Positions 45,924-55,149 of a stretch of DNA of 64,000 nucleotides are shown here, piece by piece. Under the pieces are notes generated by a model. That model saw only the letters and a list, made by a program, of their open reading frames with translations. It was not told where the DNA came from and searched no databases. The stretch spans positions 1 to 64,000 of the forward strand of contig CALCCD010000005.1 in NCBI GenBank assembly GCA_937899645.1. Reading direction: 5' to 3'. Origin of the DNA: an uncultured cyanobacterium. Its GTDB lineage: Bacteria > Cyanobacteriota > Cyanobacteriia > Cyanobacteriales > Geitlerinemataceae. Both the position numbers and the translations under genes were made by a program. The number at the start of each line of letters is the position of its first letter. Within the stretch, counting starts at the first letter, position 1.

Positions 45924-47285
45924 ATGTCTACTCCCGACAAGCCCAACCAGAAGCCCAACCAGAAAAATATCTGGATCGCCCGCCTGAAGTCGCCGCAGTG
46001 CATCTTGCTCGGTGTCGTGCTCGGCGGTCTGATCGGTGCTTTCGTGCCTGTCCTCGTGCCGCCGATGGCCTGGATCGGTAACGCTTACCTCTCGTTCCTG
46101 AAGCTCTGCGCGTTGCCGATTATGCTCTCGGCGATCGTCGCCGGAACTTATAGACTGCTGGGGAATCCAGGCTCGAAACAGATTATCTCCCGCCTGCTGG
46201 TGGCGGTGTTCTCCGGGTTCTTGCTCTGCAACCTGGTGGCGATCGGGGTCGGCTGGATCGCCCAGGGCGGTCAAATCGATCCGAAAACGCTGGCGTCCCT
46301 CGGTGCGGAGGTCAACAAAACCGGCATCGACTTCAAGCTTTACGTATTCGACGCGGCTCCGCCGATCGACGATCTCGAACTCGGCCTGAGCGCCTTGCTC
46401 GACAACCTGGTGAGCGACAACATCTTCTCGTCGCTGTCCAATGGCCGCACCCTGGAGGTGCTGACCTTCTCGATCGTCTTCGGCATCGCTGTCGGCCTCG
46501 TCCCCGACTCGGGCATCCGCACGCAATTTATCGCCGTGCTCGATCTGATTTTCCAGACCTTTAACGGCATCGTGAAATCGTCGCTGGCGCTGCTGCCCTT
46601 TGCGCTGCTCGGCCTGATCGGCGAGCGGGTCGCCTCCACGGGTTTCGGCACCTTGCAGCTCATGCTGAAGTTCGTGATCGTCGCCAACGTCTGTTTTGCC
46701 GCCGCGTATCTGCTCAGCACCGCGATCGTCTGGACGCGCGCCAAGCGCCCGAAGCTCCACCATATGCTGGGCTACATGAAGGAGACGACGATCCTGGCGG
46801 TAACGACCTCGAACAGCTTTGCCTGTCTGCCGTCGGCGCTGACGATGATGAAGCGCCTGGGCTTTAACAAAGAAAAAGTCAACTCGCTGCTGCCAATTAA
46901 CCTGATTACCTTCCGCTACGGCACGTCGGTGTACTTCGTGCTGGCAATGATGTTCGTGCTTAACGTTTACGAAGAGCCGATGAGCGTCAGCGTGTTCTTT
47001 ACGATCCTGCTGGGTTGCGTGTTCGCCTCGCTCTCGTCTCTGGGGCTGGTGGGCATCGCGACGCTGTCGTCGATCGAGGTGGTGGCGCGTCCGCTGGGCG
47101 TCCCGGTCGAGGCGGTGCTGCTGATTTTCGTGGCGATCGACCCGCTGGTAAACCCACTGCGCGCCCTGCTCAACGTCTACGCCTCAATGATGGTGACATC
47201 GCTGGTGACGGACAACCGCAACCGTTCGCCGGAGCCGGTTCCCCAGCTCGCCCCCCTCGAAGCGACTTCTGGCAGCGAAGCCTAG
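45924..47285 (+). CDS. DAACS-type symporter, divergent (second of pair)
   Basis: A 453-residue paralogue of the symporter at 43342-44664, with the same changes to the family motifs. Hairpin 1 reads TTSNSFACLPSAL, TM7 ITFRYGTSVYF, and TM8 IDPLVNPLRALLNVYAS. The GltPh Asp312 and Asp405 positions are Tyr and Ser; Arg397 and Asn401 are kept. It starts 123 bp after the binding protein gene and ends the cluster; REP-like hairpins follow. The two carriers may work separately on related substrates or form a hetero-oligomer; the sequence does not say. Confidence 0.86.
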   Translation: MSTPDKPNQKPNQKNIWIARLKSPQCILLGVVLGGLIGAFVPVLVPPMAWIGNAYLSFLKLCALPIMLSAIVAGTYRLLGNPGSKQIISRLLVAVFSGFLLCNLVAIGVGWIAQGGQIDPKTLASLGAEVNKTGIDFKLYVFDAAPPIDDLELGLSALLDNLVSDNIFSSLSNGRTLEVLTFSIVFGIAVGLVPDSGIRTQFIAVLDLIFQTFNGIVKSSLALLPFALLGLIGERVASTGFGTLQLMLKFVIVANVCFAAAYLLSTAIVWTRAKRPKLHHMLGYMKETTILAVTTSNSFACLPSALTMMKRLGFNKEKVNSLLPINLITFRYGTSVYFVLAMMFVLNVYEEPMSVSVFFTILLGCVFASLSSLGLVGIATLSSIEVVARPLGVPVEAVLLIFVAIDPLVNPLRALLNVYASMMVTSLVTDNRNRSPEPVPQLAPLEATSGSEA

Positions 47286-47322
47286 GATTCAGTCGTCCTC
47301 TCGCACGATTCAAAAATTCGGA

Positions 47323-47389
47323 GCAGCCGGGACGGCTGCGCTACGGGAAATTCGGATTTTTTACCTCGTAGCGCTGGCGTCTCGCCAGC
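47323..47389. repeat. Two REP-like hairpins after the second symporter
   Basis: GCAGCCG-GGA-CGGCTGC at 47323-47339 and GCTGGCG-TCT-CGCCAGC at 47373-47389 are perfect 7-bp stems with three-base loops, 33 bp apart. They resemble the palindromes after ilvC at 40074-40117 in stem and loop design. They may stabilise or end the symporter transcript. Confidence 0.75.
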
Positions 47390-47642
47390 TTCAGTAACGT
47401 TTCAGGGATTCGTGCAAGATGTTTAGCTTGCCCGCGAGACAGCCCCAACAGGAAGAAATTCCGGAGAAACGGCAAGCTCGATCGCAAAGATTCACGACAA
47501 ACTTGGGTTCGACAGACACCGCGCTCGCGCCCGTGTTAGCAACCATTACGATTTCGCCCTTTCGATCGGAACTCGCTGGATCGCGCTGGAGATATTCATG
47601 GCGGGCGATACTAGACGAGCCGGACGCGATCGCGCGTCTTTA

Positions 47643-47702
47643 GACTTTTCCAGGTCGGATTTTTCTAGTTCGGATTTTTCCGGCTCAGACGTTTCCGGGT
47701 GC
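47643..47702. repeat. Four degenerate 15-bp tandem units
   Basis: Units begin at 47643, 47658, 47673 and 47688 and follow the pattern GA(C/T)TTTTCC plus a variable end. In the plus frame they would read DFSRS, DFSSS, DFSGS and DVSGC, reminiscent of pentapeptide repeats, but the surrounding frame is not a convincing gene. Confidence 0.6.
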
Positions 47703-47835
47703 ATTCGCAACAGTAGAGACCGCTTATTTTTCAGGCCGAGCGACGAACCGCCGATCGGGTCGAACGAAACTGATGCCGCGCCTCAAGCGTCATGGATTTC
47801 TGTAGACCTCCAAGCCTTCTTCGCGCGGGCGAGCC

Positions 47836-50800
47836 ATGATGAAATTACGATACGTTCTGGCGGTGGCCCTGCCGCTTGCGGGTTGGAGCAGCAGCGCGAT
47901 CGCGCAGGTCGTCCCCGAGGGCGAAACAACGGTAACGCCGAGCGGCGATCGCCTAGAAATTACCGGCGGGCAAACCTCCACCGACGGCGCAAACCTGTTC
48001 CACGGGTTCCAGGACTTCAACCTCGACGCCAGCCAGATCGCCGATTTCATCACTGCGCCGGACACTCGCAACGTGCTGACGCGGATTTCGGGCGGCTCGC
48101 CCTCGACGATCGACGGCCTGCTGCAAGTTTCCGGCAGCGACGCCAGCCTCTACCTGCTCAACCCGGCGGGCATCGTTTTCGGCGAAAGCGCGCGGCTGAA
48201 CGTGGCCGGTGACTTTTTCGCCTCCACCGCCACGGGACTGAGCTTTACTGGGGGCGACTGGGAGACGATCGCCACCGAAGCGGCGAACCTAACCGGCGAC
48301 CCGGTGGCGTTCCAGTTCGCCATCGACGACGCAGGCGCGATCGTTAACGCCGGAACCCTGGACGTCGAGACGGGTCGGCAGATCGGCGCGATTGGCGGCG
48401 AGGTCGTCAATACCGGCACGATGTCGGCTCCGGGCGGCGCGATCGTGCTGGTCTCCGTAGACGAAGCGGGCTGGGTGTCGCTGAGCCAGCCGGGCAGCGT
48501 GCTGAACCTGAGCTGGAATCCGGCAACGTTCGACGCGCCGCTCGATGCCGCCGCCGCCGACTTGACCGAGCTAATCTCTGGCGGTGCGGCCAGCTCCGCC
48601 AGCCAGCTTCGGGTCAACGCTGACGGCACGGTCAGTCTGACTGGCAGCCTGACGGGTCGCGAAGCCGCGATCGCGCCGCTGGCAGGCACGACGATCGCGT
48701 CGGGGACGCTGGACGCGGCGGGCGAGTTTGGCGGGTTTGGCGGCACGGTCTACGTCCTGGGCGATCGCGTGGCCAGCCTGGGCGCGACGATCGATGCGTC
48801 GGGAAGTTACGGCGGCGGCGCAATCGCGATCGGTGGCGATCGCCAGGGGCTCGGCACGCTACCCAACGCCGAATTTACGTTTATCGACGAGGCTTCGCGA
48901 CTCGTGGCGGACGCGCAGCTCGCGGGCAACGGCGGCGAGATTATCGCCTTCGCCAGCGACACCGCCCGGATCGCCGGAACCCTGTCGGCCACCGGTGGCA
49001 TTATCGGCGGCGACGGCGGCTTTATCGAAACCAGCGGCCTGAGATCGTTCCAGATCGACACGCTCCCCGACGTCAGCGCGATCGCCGGAGCGGGCGGCGA
49101 GTGGCTGATCGACCCGTTCGATATCACGATCGTCGCTGGGGGAGGCAACACCAATATCAACGCCGCCACCCCCTTTGAGGCGACTGCCGACCCGGCAACC
49201 CTGGGCGTCGATCTGATTACGGCAGGGCTGCAAAGTGGCGACGTGACGGTCTCCACCGGCGCGGGCGCGACGAGTAACTCCATAACCCTCGACACCGACC
49301 TGGACTTCGACGGCGCGAACGGCAACCAGCTGACGCTACTTGCCACCGGCAGCGTTATCCTCAACGGCAAAATCACCGACGACACCCCCGCCACGCCCGA
49401 CGCCCTCGACGTGACCATTACCGGCGCAAACGGCGGAATGGGCGAAGTGCAGCTCGGCGAGATCGTAACCGGCGGCGGCGACCTGACCGTCACGACTACC
49501 TCCGCCACAGATGGGATTATCACCACGGACTTTATCGAAACCGGTGGTGGCGCGATTACCTTCAGCGGCACGAGCACCGGAACCGGGAGCGGCGTCATCA
49601 TTGCGACCCCGATCGACTCTGACGGCGGCGCGATCGCGATCGAGGGACGCAGCGGCTTTCTCGGCGTCAACCTCAATGGCGGCTCGCTGAACTCCAACGG
49701 CGGCGCGATAACGCTGCGCGGCACGGGCCTGAACGGCGCGAACCCCGGACTAGACCTTAACGGGACGATTAGCGCGGGCAGCGGCAACGTGTTGCTCGAG
49801 TCCGACACCCTCGATATCGCGCAGTCGCTGTCGGGGACGGGCACGCTGACGATCGAGCCGGAAACCACTGCGCCCTTCTCGCTCAACACCGGCGACGACC
49901 TGGTGGCGGGAACGAGCCTCGCCAACATCGGCGCGGACTTTTCGCTGGTGACGATCGGCTCTGATACCGCTGGGGATATCACGATCGGCACCGCCGGTAT
50001 CGCGAACTTCACCTCGCCTCTGACCCTGATTACGGGCGGCAACCTCAATCTCAATACTCTGACGCTGAACGATAACCCACTGACGGTGAACGCCGGTGGT
50101 GATGTCAACGTCGCCAGCGGTGCGAACTTTGAAGGAGACGTGACGATCGTTACCGACGACATCACGATTTTGGGGCCGTTGACAGTGGACGGCGACCTGG
50201 CGATCGTGCCGCGCGACCCGACGACGACGATCGGCCTCGGCTTCGACGGCAACACGACGCCCGCACCGGGCAACCTAATCCTCGACGATGTGGCGCTGAT
50301 TTCCCACATCACCATGCCGATCGCCCCAGACGGCACGCGCCGCACCCTGTCGATTGGCGATCCGGTCAGCGGCACGGGCAACATTACGATCCAGTCCTTG
50401 GACAATGCCCGCAGCCTCGCCGGTCAGGACTTCTTTCTCTCTGAAAAGGACTACAACCTCCAGGTCTTCGGCGGCGATATCGACCTCCAGTTTCCCGTCA
50501 CCCTCTATGAATTCGACGCAGCCACGCCGGGAACGCCCGTCCAGTCGTTCGGCCTCTTTAGCCAAGGCGCGATCGCCGGGAACACCGTCGCGCTGACCGG
50601 CGGCCAGTGGGTGCTCGATGGCGTCGGCGGGGTCGGCATCGACGCCGTACCCGTCTCCTTTAACGATGCGGACGTGGCGATCGTCAATCAAGGCGGCGAC
50701 GTGTTCGCGGAGTTCGGCGCAAACAGTAGCCTCAGCGCGATCGCATTGGGCGGCACGACCTACGGCGGCATTCAAACCGACGGCAGCATCGAAATCCGGG

Positions 50801-53793
50801 GCACAGATCCGCTCGCGATGGGGGCGATCGCCCTAACCGCCAACACCGGCAAAATCGAGATCGATCCGCCGCTGCAAATCGATGATTCGGTGACGATGAC
50901 CGCTCCGGTCGAAATCGAACTCAACGGCGCGATCTCCGGCGCGGGGTCGCTGACGGCCAGCTCCGCCGGAGATATCGGCCTGCCCGCGATCGGCTTGGCT
51001 GCGGCCCCCTTCGGTGCGACTTCGGCGACCTCCACCGACGGCACGATCGACCTAGACGGCGATATTTACGCCGGAAACGGCCTGACGCTCGCCGCCGACG
51101 ACATCGAGATCGACGACACCGTCCGCCTCGACACCAGCGCCAACAACAGCGACCTCGACCTCAGCGACGCGGCGATCGTCGGGGGCGGCTCGCTAACCTT
51201 CGACGCCGGAACCGGGCGCGTCGCGCTGGCCGATGTCGGCCTGGAAGACGAGCGGTTTGGCAGTTTGACCTTCGAGGCCCTTTCGGAGCTCGACCTCAAC
51301 GGCGCGATTTTCCTCGACAGCGACTTCGACGCCGCCACCCAGACCGCGAACCTGTTTGGCGACGAGGTTTCGATTTTCACCAACGGCGCGATCGACCTGA
51401 GTACGGCCACCGTTTCCGGCACGAGCCACTTCCTGCTCGCAGGCGATACCGTCCGCCTCGGCGAACTGACGGCAGCCACCCTAGGCAGCCTCGAGGTCAC
51501 CGCCCAGAACGACATCGAAGTCGGAAACGCCACGACGACCGGCGATATTACGCTAACCACCAGCGCGGGCGACATCGTCGCAGGCGATCTGACTACTGGC
51601 GCGGGGGGCGATCCGATCGACGGCGCGCCGATCCTGCTGGTCAGCAGCGCCGGGGAAATCACCACCGGCAACCTGACCAGCACCGGCATTAACGGTGGCG
51701 ATATCACCGTCCAGGCCAAGCTGGCGATTACCGCCGGACAGATCGACAGCAGCGGCACTACCGGCAACGGCGGCGATGTGCTGCTCGACCCGATCGGCGA
51801 TATCGAAATCGGATTCGTCAACGCCGAGGGCGGCGCTGAGGGCGATGGCGGCGATATTACCGCCGTGACCACCGGTGGTTTCTTCCGTGCGACGCAGACC
51901 TTTGAGGCGCGAGACGGCAGCACGGCCAGCCTCTCCTCGGCGGGCGGCGACGGCGGCACGATCTCGATTTCCCACGCGGGCGGCGACGGCGAAGCGCCGA
52001 TCGCCCCCTTCGAGATTGGCAGCGCCGCCACCAACGGCACGGCGGGCACGGTCACCACCGGCAACGATCGCCTCGAGGTCGGCGAATCGTTCCCGCGATC
52101 GTTCTCGCGCGGCAATATCACCCTCGGCACCGATGATGGCGTCGATCCAGACCCGGATCCGCCCGGGGAGCCCCCCACCGAAACGCCGGTTGAAACGCCC
52201 GTTGAGACACCAGTGGAAACACCTGTTGAAACTCCCGTTGAGACACCAGTGGAAACGCCGGTTGAAACACCCGTTGAAACGCCCGTCGAGACACCGGTTG
52301 AAACCCCTGCCGAGCCGACACCGACCGAACCGACCTCGTCCACACCCGACAGCGAAACGGCCCGCGCCCTCGAGCAAAGCGATCGCGAGTCCGAATCGGA
52401 GCGCGCCGTCAGCTCGATCGGCAACCTCGAGATCGACACGATCGTCAGCTCGATCGAGCGGAACTTCAGCCAGGAATACCTCCGCTACCTTTCCACCTCC
52501 TCCAACGGTCGCTGGCAGTACCGACCCAGCAGCAGCAGCCTCGCTTACTCCACTGAGGGTGGCGACATCGAAATCTTCGGGCTCGACGCCATCCGCCGCG
52601 AGCTGCGGCAAGGCGATGACGAGACCGGCACGAACACCGCGTTGGTTTACATCACCTTCGGGCGGCGGACGATCGGCGAAGGTGCGGCGCTAGTCTGCCC
52701 GACGCCCGAGAACTTCACCGAAGAGGCCGCGCCCCAAACGCCCGCCTGCGATCGTCGCCCCGACGACCCGGTCGAAATCGTCGTCGTCACCGGAGACGAT
52801 GACCCCATGCGTTGGCAGGTGGATGGAGCCGATCGCGAGACGGTCAAGCGCGCGATCGACGAACTCCTCGTCGCAACGATCAACCCGCGCCTGCGCCGCA
52901 CCGACCGCTACCTCGTCCACTCCCAGGAGCTCTACGATCTGCTGTTCGAGCCGATCGCCCCAACCCTAGAAGCGCGCGGCATCGACAATCTGCTCTTTGT
53001 CCCCGACGCCCACATCCGATCGCTGCCCGTCGCGGCGCTCCATAGCGGCGATCGCTTCTTGATCGAGGACTACAGCATGGCCGTGATGCCCAGCTTCAGC
53101 CTGACGCGACCGCGCTATGCCAACCTCCGCAACCGCCCAGTGCTAGCGATGGGCGCATCGGAGTTCGAGTCGCAGCCCGCCCTCGCCGCCGTGCCGATCG
53201 AGCTGGCGAGCATCACCCGCGACGGCACGGACGGCGACATTTTCCTCAACGCCGATTTCACCCGCGACAACCTCTCCGGCCAGCGCACCGACTACCCGAT
53301 CGTCCACCTGGCGACCCACGCCGACTTCCTCCCCGGCAACCCCGATGACTCGTTTATTCAGCTCTGGGACGAGCGTCTGAGCTTGCCGCAGGTCGAAAAC
53401 CTCGACTGGACTGACCCGCGCGTGCAGCTCCTCGTCCTCAGCGCCTGCCGCACCGCGATTGGCAACGACGAAGCCGAGCTGGGCTTTGCGGGGCTGAGCC
53501 TCCAGGCCGGGGTCGGCTCGGCGCTGGCCAGCCTCTGGTACAGCAGCGACCTGGGCACGCTGGCGCTAATGGACTCGTTCTACAACGCTCTCGACACCGC
53601 CCCGATCCGCGCTGCCGCGCTCCAGCAGGCGCAGCTCGCCCTCCTACGCGGCGAAGTGTTCGCCGAATCCGGCCGGATGACGGGCATTGCCGGAGACATC
53701 GAGCTGAACGAGGCGCTGGACTTCAGCTACCGATCGGAGTTTTCGCACCCGTACTACTGGGCCGCATTTACCGCGATCGGCAATCCCTGGTAG
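47836..53793 (+). CDS. Giant filamentous-haemagglutinin-like protein with CHAT domain
   Basis: A 1985-residue exported protein. A signal peptide (residues 1-23) precedes a two-partner-secretion (TPS/FhaB N-terminal) domain at about 25-270, with ANLFHGFQDFNLD and LYLLNPAGIVFGESARLNV. A long beta-helix of Gly/Asp/Thr-rich repeats runs to about 1430. Next come a low-complexity linker with ten VETP units, a charged helical region, and a CHAT domain at about 1690-1985. His1828 (ATHAD) and Cys1871 (LSACRT) form the likely catalytic dyad. Proteins of this type are thought to be secreted by an FhaC-like outer membrane partner, which is not seen in this window. The peptidase would be surface-exposed or in the periplasm; its target is unknown. 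Confidence 0.93.
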   Translation: MMKLRYVLAVALPLAGWSSSAIAQVVPEGETTVTPSGDRLEITGGQTSTDGANLFHGFQDFNLDASQIADFITAPDTRNVLTRISGGSPSTIDGLLQVSGSDASLYLLNPAGIVFGESARLNVAGDFFASTATGLSFTGGDWETIATEAANLTGDPVAFQFAIDDAGAIVNAGTLDVETGRQIGAIGGEVVNTGTMSAPGGAIVLVSVDEAGWVSLSQPGSVLNLSWNPATFDAPLDAAAADLTELISGGAASSASQLRVNADGTVSLTGSLTGREAAIAPLAGTTIASGTLDAAGEFGGFGGTVYVLGDRVASLGATIDASGSYGGGAIAIGGDRQGLGTLPNAEFTFIDEASRLVADAQLAGNGGEIIAFASDTARIAGTLSATGGIIGGDGGFIETSGLRSFQIDTLPDVSAIAGAGGEWLIDPFDITIVAGGGNTNINAATPFEATADPATLGVDLITAGLQSGDVTVSTGAGATSNSITLDTDLDFDGANGNQLTLLATGSVILNGKITDDTPATPDALDVTITGANGGMGEVQLGEIVTGGGDLTVTTTSATDGIITTDFIETGGGAITFSGTSTGTGSGVIIATPIDSDGGAIAIEGRSGFLGVNLNGGSLNSNGGAITLRGTGLNGANPGLDLNGTISAGSGNVLLESDTLDIAQSLSGTGTLTIEPETTAPFSLNTGDDLVAGTSLANIGADFSLVTIGSDTAGDITIGTAGIANFTSPLTLITGGNLNLNTLTLNDNPLTVNAGGDVNVASGANFEGDVTIVTDDITILGPLTVDGDLAIVPRDPTTTIGLGFDGNTTPAPGNLILDDVALISHITMPIAPDGTRRTLSIGDPVSGTGNITIQSLDNARSLAGQDFFLSEKDYNLQVFGGDIDLQFPVTLYEFDAATPGTPVQSFGLFSQGAIAGNTVALTGGQWVLDGVGGVGIDAVPVSFNDADVAIVNQGGDVFAEFGANSSLSAIALGGTTYGGIQTDGSIEIRGTDPLAMGAIALTANTGKIEIDPPLQIDDSVTMTAPVEIELNGAISGAGSLTASSAGDIGLPAIGLAAAPFGATSATSTDGTIDLDGDIYAGNGLTLAADDIEIDDTVRLDTSANNSDLDLSDAAIVGGGSLTFDAGTGRVALADVGLEDERFGSLTFEALSELDLNGAIFLDSDFDAATQTANLFGDEVSIFTNGAIDLSTATVSGTSHFLLAGDTVRLGELTAATLGSLEVTAQNDIEVGNATTTGDITLTTSAGDIVAGDLTTGAGGDPIDGAPILLVSSAGEITTGNLTSTGINGGDITVQAKLAITAGQIDSSGTTGNGGDVLLDPIGDIEIGFVNAEGGAEGDGGDITAVTTGGFFRATQTFEARDGSTASLSSAGGDGGTISISHAGGDGEAPIAPFEIGSAATNGTAGTVTTGNDRLEVGESFPRSFSRGNITLGTDDGVDPDPDPPGEPPTETPVETPVETPVETPVETPVETPVETPVETPVETPVETPVETPAEPTPTEPTSSTPDSETARALEQSDRESESERAVSSIGNLEIDTIVSSIERNFSQEYLRYLSTSSNGRWQYRPSSSSLAYSTEGGDIEIFGLDAIRRELRQGDDETGTNTALVYITFGRRTIGEGAALVCPTPENFTEEAAPQTPACDRRPDDPVEIVVVTGDDDPMRWQVDGADRETVKRAIDELLVATINPRLRRTDRYLVHSQELYDLLFEPIAPTLEARGIDNLLFVPDAHIRSLPVAALHSGDRFLIEDYSMAVMPSFSLTRPRYANLRNRPVLAMGASEFESQPALAAVPIELASITRDGTDGDIFLNADFTRDNLSGQRTDYPIVHLATHADFLPGNPDDSFIQLWDERLSLPQVENLDWTDPRVQLLVLSACRTAIGNDEAELGFAGLSLQAGVGSALASLWYSSDLGTLALMDSFYNALDTAPIRAAALQQAQLALLRGEVFAESGRMTGIAGDIELNEALDFSYRSEFSHPYYWAAFTAIGNPW
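52189..52308 (+). repeat. Ten-copy 12-bp coding repeat (VETP)
   Basis: Ten tandem 12-bp units, each encoding Val-Glu-Thr-Pro, with wobble differences between copies; a TETP unit just before is an eleventh, diverged copy. They link the beta-helix to the CHAT part of the giant protein and are probably extended and flexible. Confidence 0.95.
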
Positions 53794-53807
53794 CTTGCCC
53801 GCGCTAA

Positions 53808-54371
53808 CTACCCCAGCAAATCTGTCTCCTCATAAATTTCATCTAACCCGATCGCCGCGCTCGCACTCGCCAACACCACCTCCTCTCCCGCCTCAATCTG
53901 CTCCCAAAAATCTCCCGAGCCGCGCCGGAACACCTCCACCAGCGCCCGCTCCGTCGAAATAAATACGATCTCCATCACGCTTGGCATTGCCCGATAGTCC
54001 GCAAATTTTTCCGTGCGATCGAACCGCGCCGTACTCGGTGATAGCACCTCGACAATTAGATGCGGCTGATTGACGAACTGACTCTCTAACTGGCGATCGC
54101 TCTCCGAACAAGTCACCACCACGTCCGGGTAGTAGTACGAATTGCTCGCCTCTACCCGCACCTTCATCCCCTCTGCAAATGTCCGACACCCCGACCCGCG
54201 TAACCGAGACTTCAACGCACTCGCCACATTCAAAATCACTGTACTGTGTCGCTGCGTCCCGCCCGTCATCGCGAACACTTCACCGTCGCGATATTCGTGA
54301 CGAATCGGACTTTCGGCTTCTGCCGCAAGGTAGTCTTCAGGGGAAATGTAGAGCGGATCTGTAGCTAGCAT
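53808..54371 (-). CDS. Uma2 family protein
   Basis: A 187-residue Uma2/DUF820 protein close in sequence to the gene at 32039-32617: SPEDYLAAEAESPIRHEYRDG, YYYPDVVVTCSESD, LIVEVLSPSTARFDRTEKFA, and VEVFRRGSGDFWEQ. The ATG at 54371 (MLATDPLYIS) matches the start of the related gene; the frame is open 15 bp further. It converges on the giant CHAT gene, with only 14 bp between the stop codons. A predicted nuclease-fold protein with unknown role. Confidence 0.9.
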   Translation of the reverse strand: MLATDPLYISPEDYLAAEAESPIRHEYRDGEVFAMTGGTQRHSTVILNVASALKSRLRGSGCRTFAEGMKVRVEASNSYYYPDVVVTCSESDRQLESQFVNQPHLIVEVLSPSTARFDRTEKFADYRAMPSVMEIVFISTERALVEVFRRGSGDFWEQIEAGEEVVLASASAAIGLDEIYEETDLLG

Positions 54372-54477
54372 GTCTCTAACCCACAATTTCGTATCAGCCA
54401 GTTCTATTCATGGTTTCCGATCCTAACCTTACACATTCCAGAAGCCCCACATCTCCCATATATTTGAGCCTCTGACA

Positions 54478-55149
54478 TCACCACGCGACCGCCCGATCGC
54501 CCAGGTGGCCCGTCTTCACGTAAATCAGGCACCCTGACTTGCTGAACGGCGTATGCACGCTCCCCGGCGGGTTCCGCAGCCAGCTTCCCGTCGGATAGTT
54601 GCCCGTTTCGTCGGAGAACGTGCCTTCTAAGACGAAGATTTCCTCGCCGTCCGGGTGGCCGTGGCGCTGAAACTGCGTTCCCGGCTGCCAGCGCACGAGC
54701 GCGACACTTTCCGTGCCGAACTGGTGGAGCGGCAGCACCGACAAGCCCGCCACCAGGCCGGGGATAAACCGCGCCGATCGCGTATCGATCGCCACTCGAG
54801 CGCGATCGGCCGGGTGCATCTGCCGCAGCTTGACCAGGATCGTGCAGCCGTTGTCGCTATGGGGCGCGTGGCGCGAGCCGACCGGGTTGCGGACGTAGCT
54901 GCCCACCGGGAAGTCGCCGGTTTCGTCGGAAAACGTGCCGCCCAATACGAAAAATTCCTCGCCGCCGCCGTGGGTGTGGGCGTTGAAGCGACTGCCGGGA
55001 GCGTAGCGGACGATCGAGGTTGCCCGCGCGACTTCCTCGCCGTCGCGCTCGAGCATCCGGCGATCGACCCCCGACAGGGGCGACGCGATCCAGGGCAACT
55101 CTTCGCTGGCAACAATGGCGCGTTGGGATAGGTCGGCGTGGATTTGCAT
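54478..55149 (-). CDS. Double cupin (ChrR-like) protein
   Basis: A 223-residue bicupin. The first cupin has FNAHTHGGGEEFFVLGGTF, and the second QFQRHGHPDGEEIFVLEGTF; each contains the His/His/Glu ligands of a metal site, and each ends in a PVGSRHAPHS- or PPGSVHTPFS-type strand. The halves are clearly duplicated. ChrR-like cupins bind zinc and act as anti-sigma factors for stress sigma factors, but here the N-terminal sigma-binding part is missing, so an enzyme or sensor role is equally possible. It is divergent from the THxN PEP-CTERM gene. Confidence 0.85.
   Translation of the reverse strand: MQIHADLSQRAIVASEELPWIASPLSGVDRRMLERDGEEVARATSIVRYAPGSRFNAHTHGGGEEFFVLGGTFSDETGDFPVGSYVRNPVGSRHAPHSDNGCTILVKLRQMHPADRARVAIDTRSARFIPGLVAGLSVLPLHQFGTESVALVRWQPGTQFQRHGHPDGEEIFVLEGTFSDETGNYPTGSWLRNPPGSVHTPFSKSGCLIYVKTGHLGDRAVAW

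Larger units (their letters stand above)
47286..47835. other. Intergenic region before the giant CHAT gene
   Basis: About 550 bp. The left part holds two REP-like hairpins (47323-47389), and the right part a 15-bp degenerate tandem repeat (47643-47702). An open frame from 47598 runs into the CHAT gene in another phase; I do not call it. The giant CHAT gene's promoter should be here, but I see no clear boxes. Confidence 0.5.

Noticed and set aside
47598-48212. A 204-codon plus-strand frame beginning ahead of the giant CHAT gene
   Set aside because: It overlaps the CHAT signal peptide and TPS domain in another phase and shows basic, low-information sequence there. Only the short repeat at its start is noteworthy.
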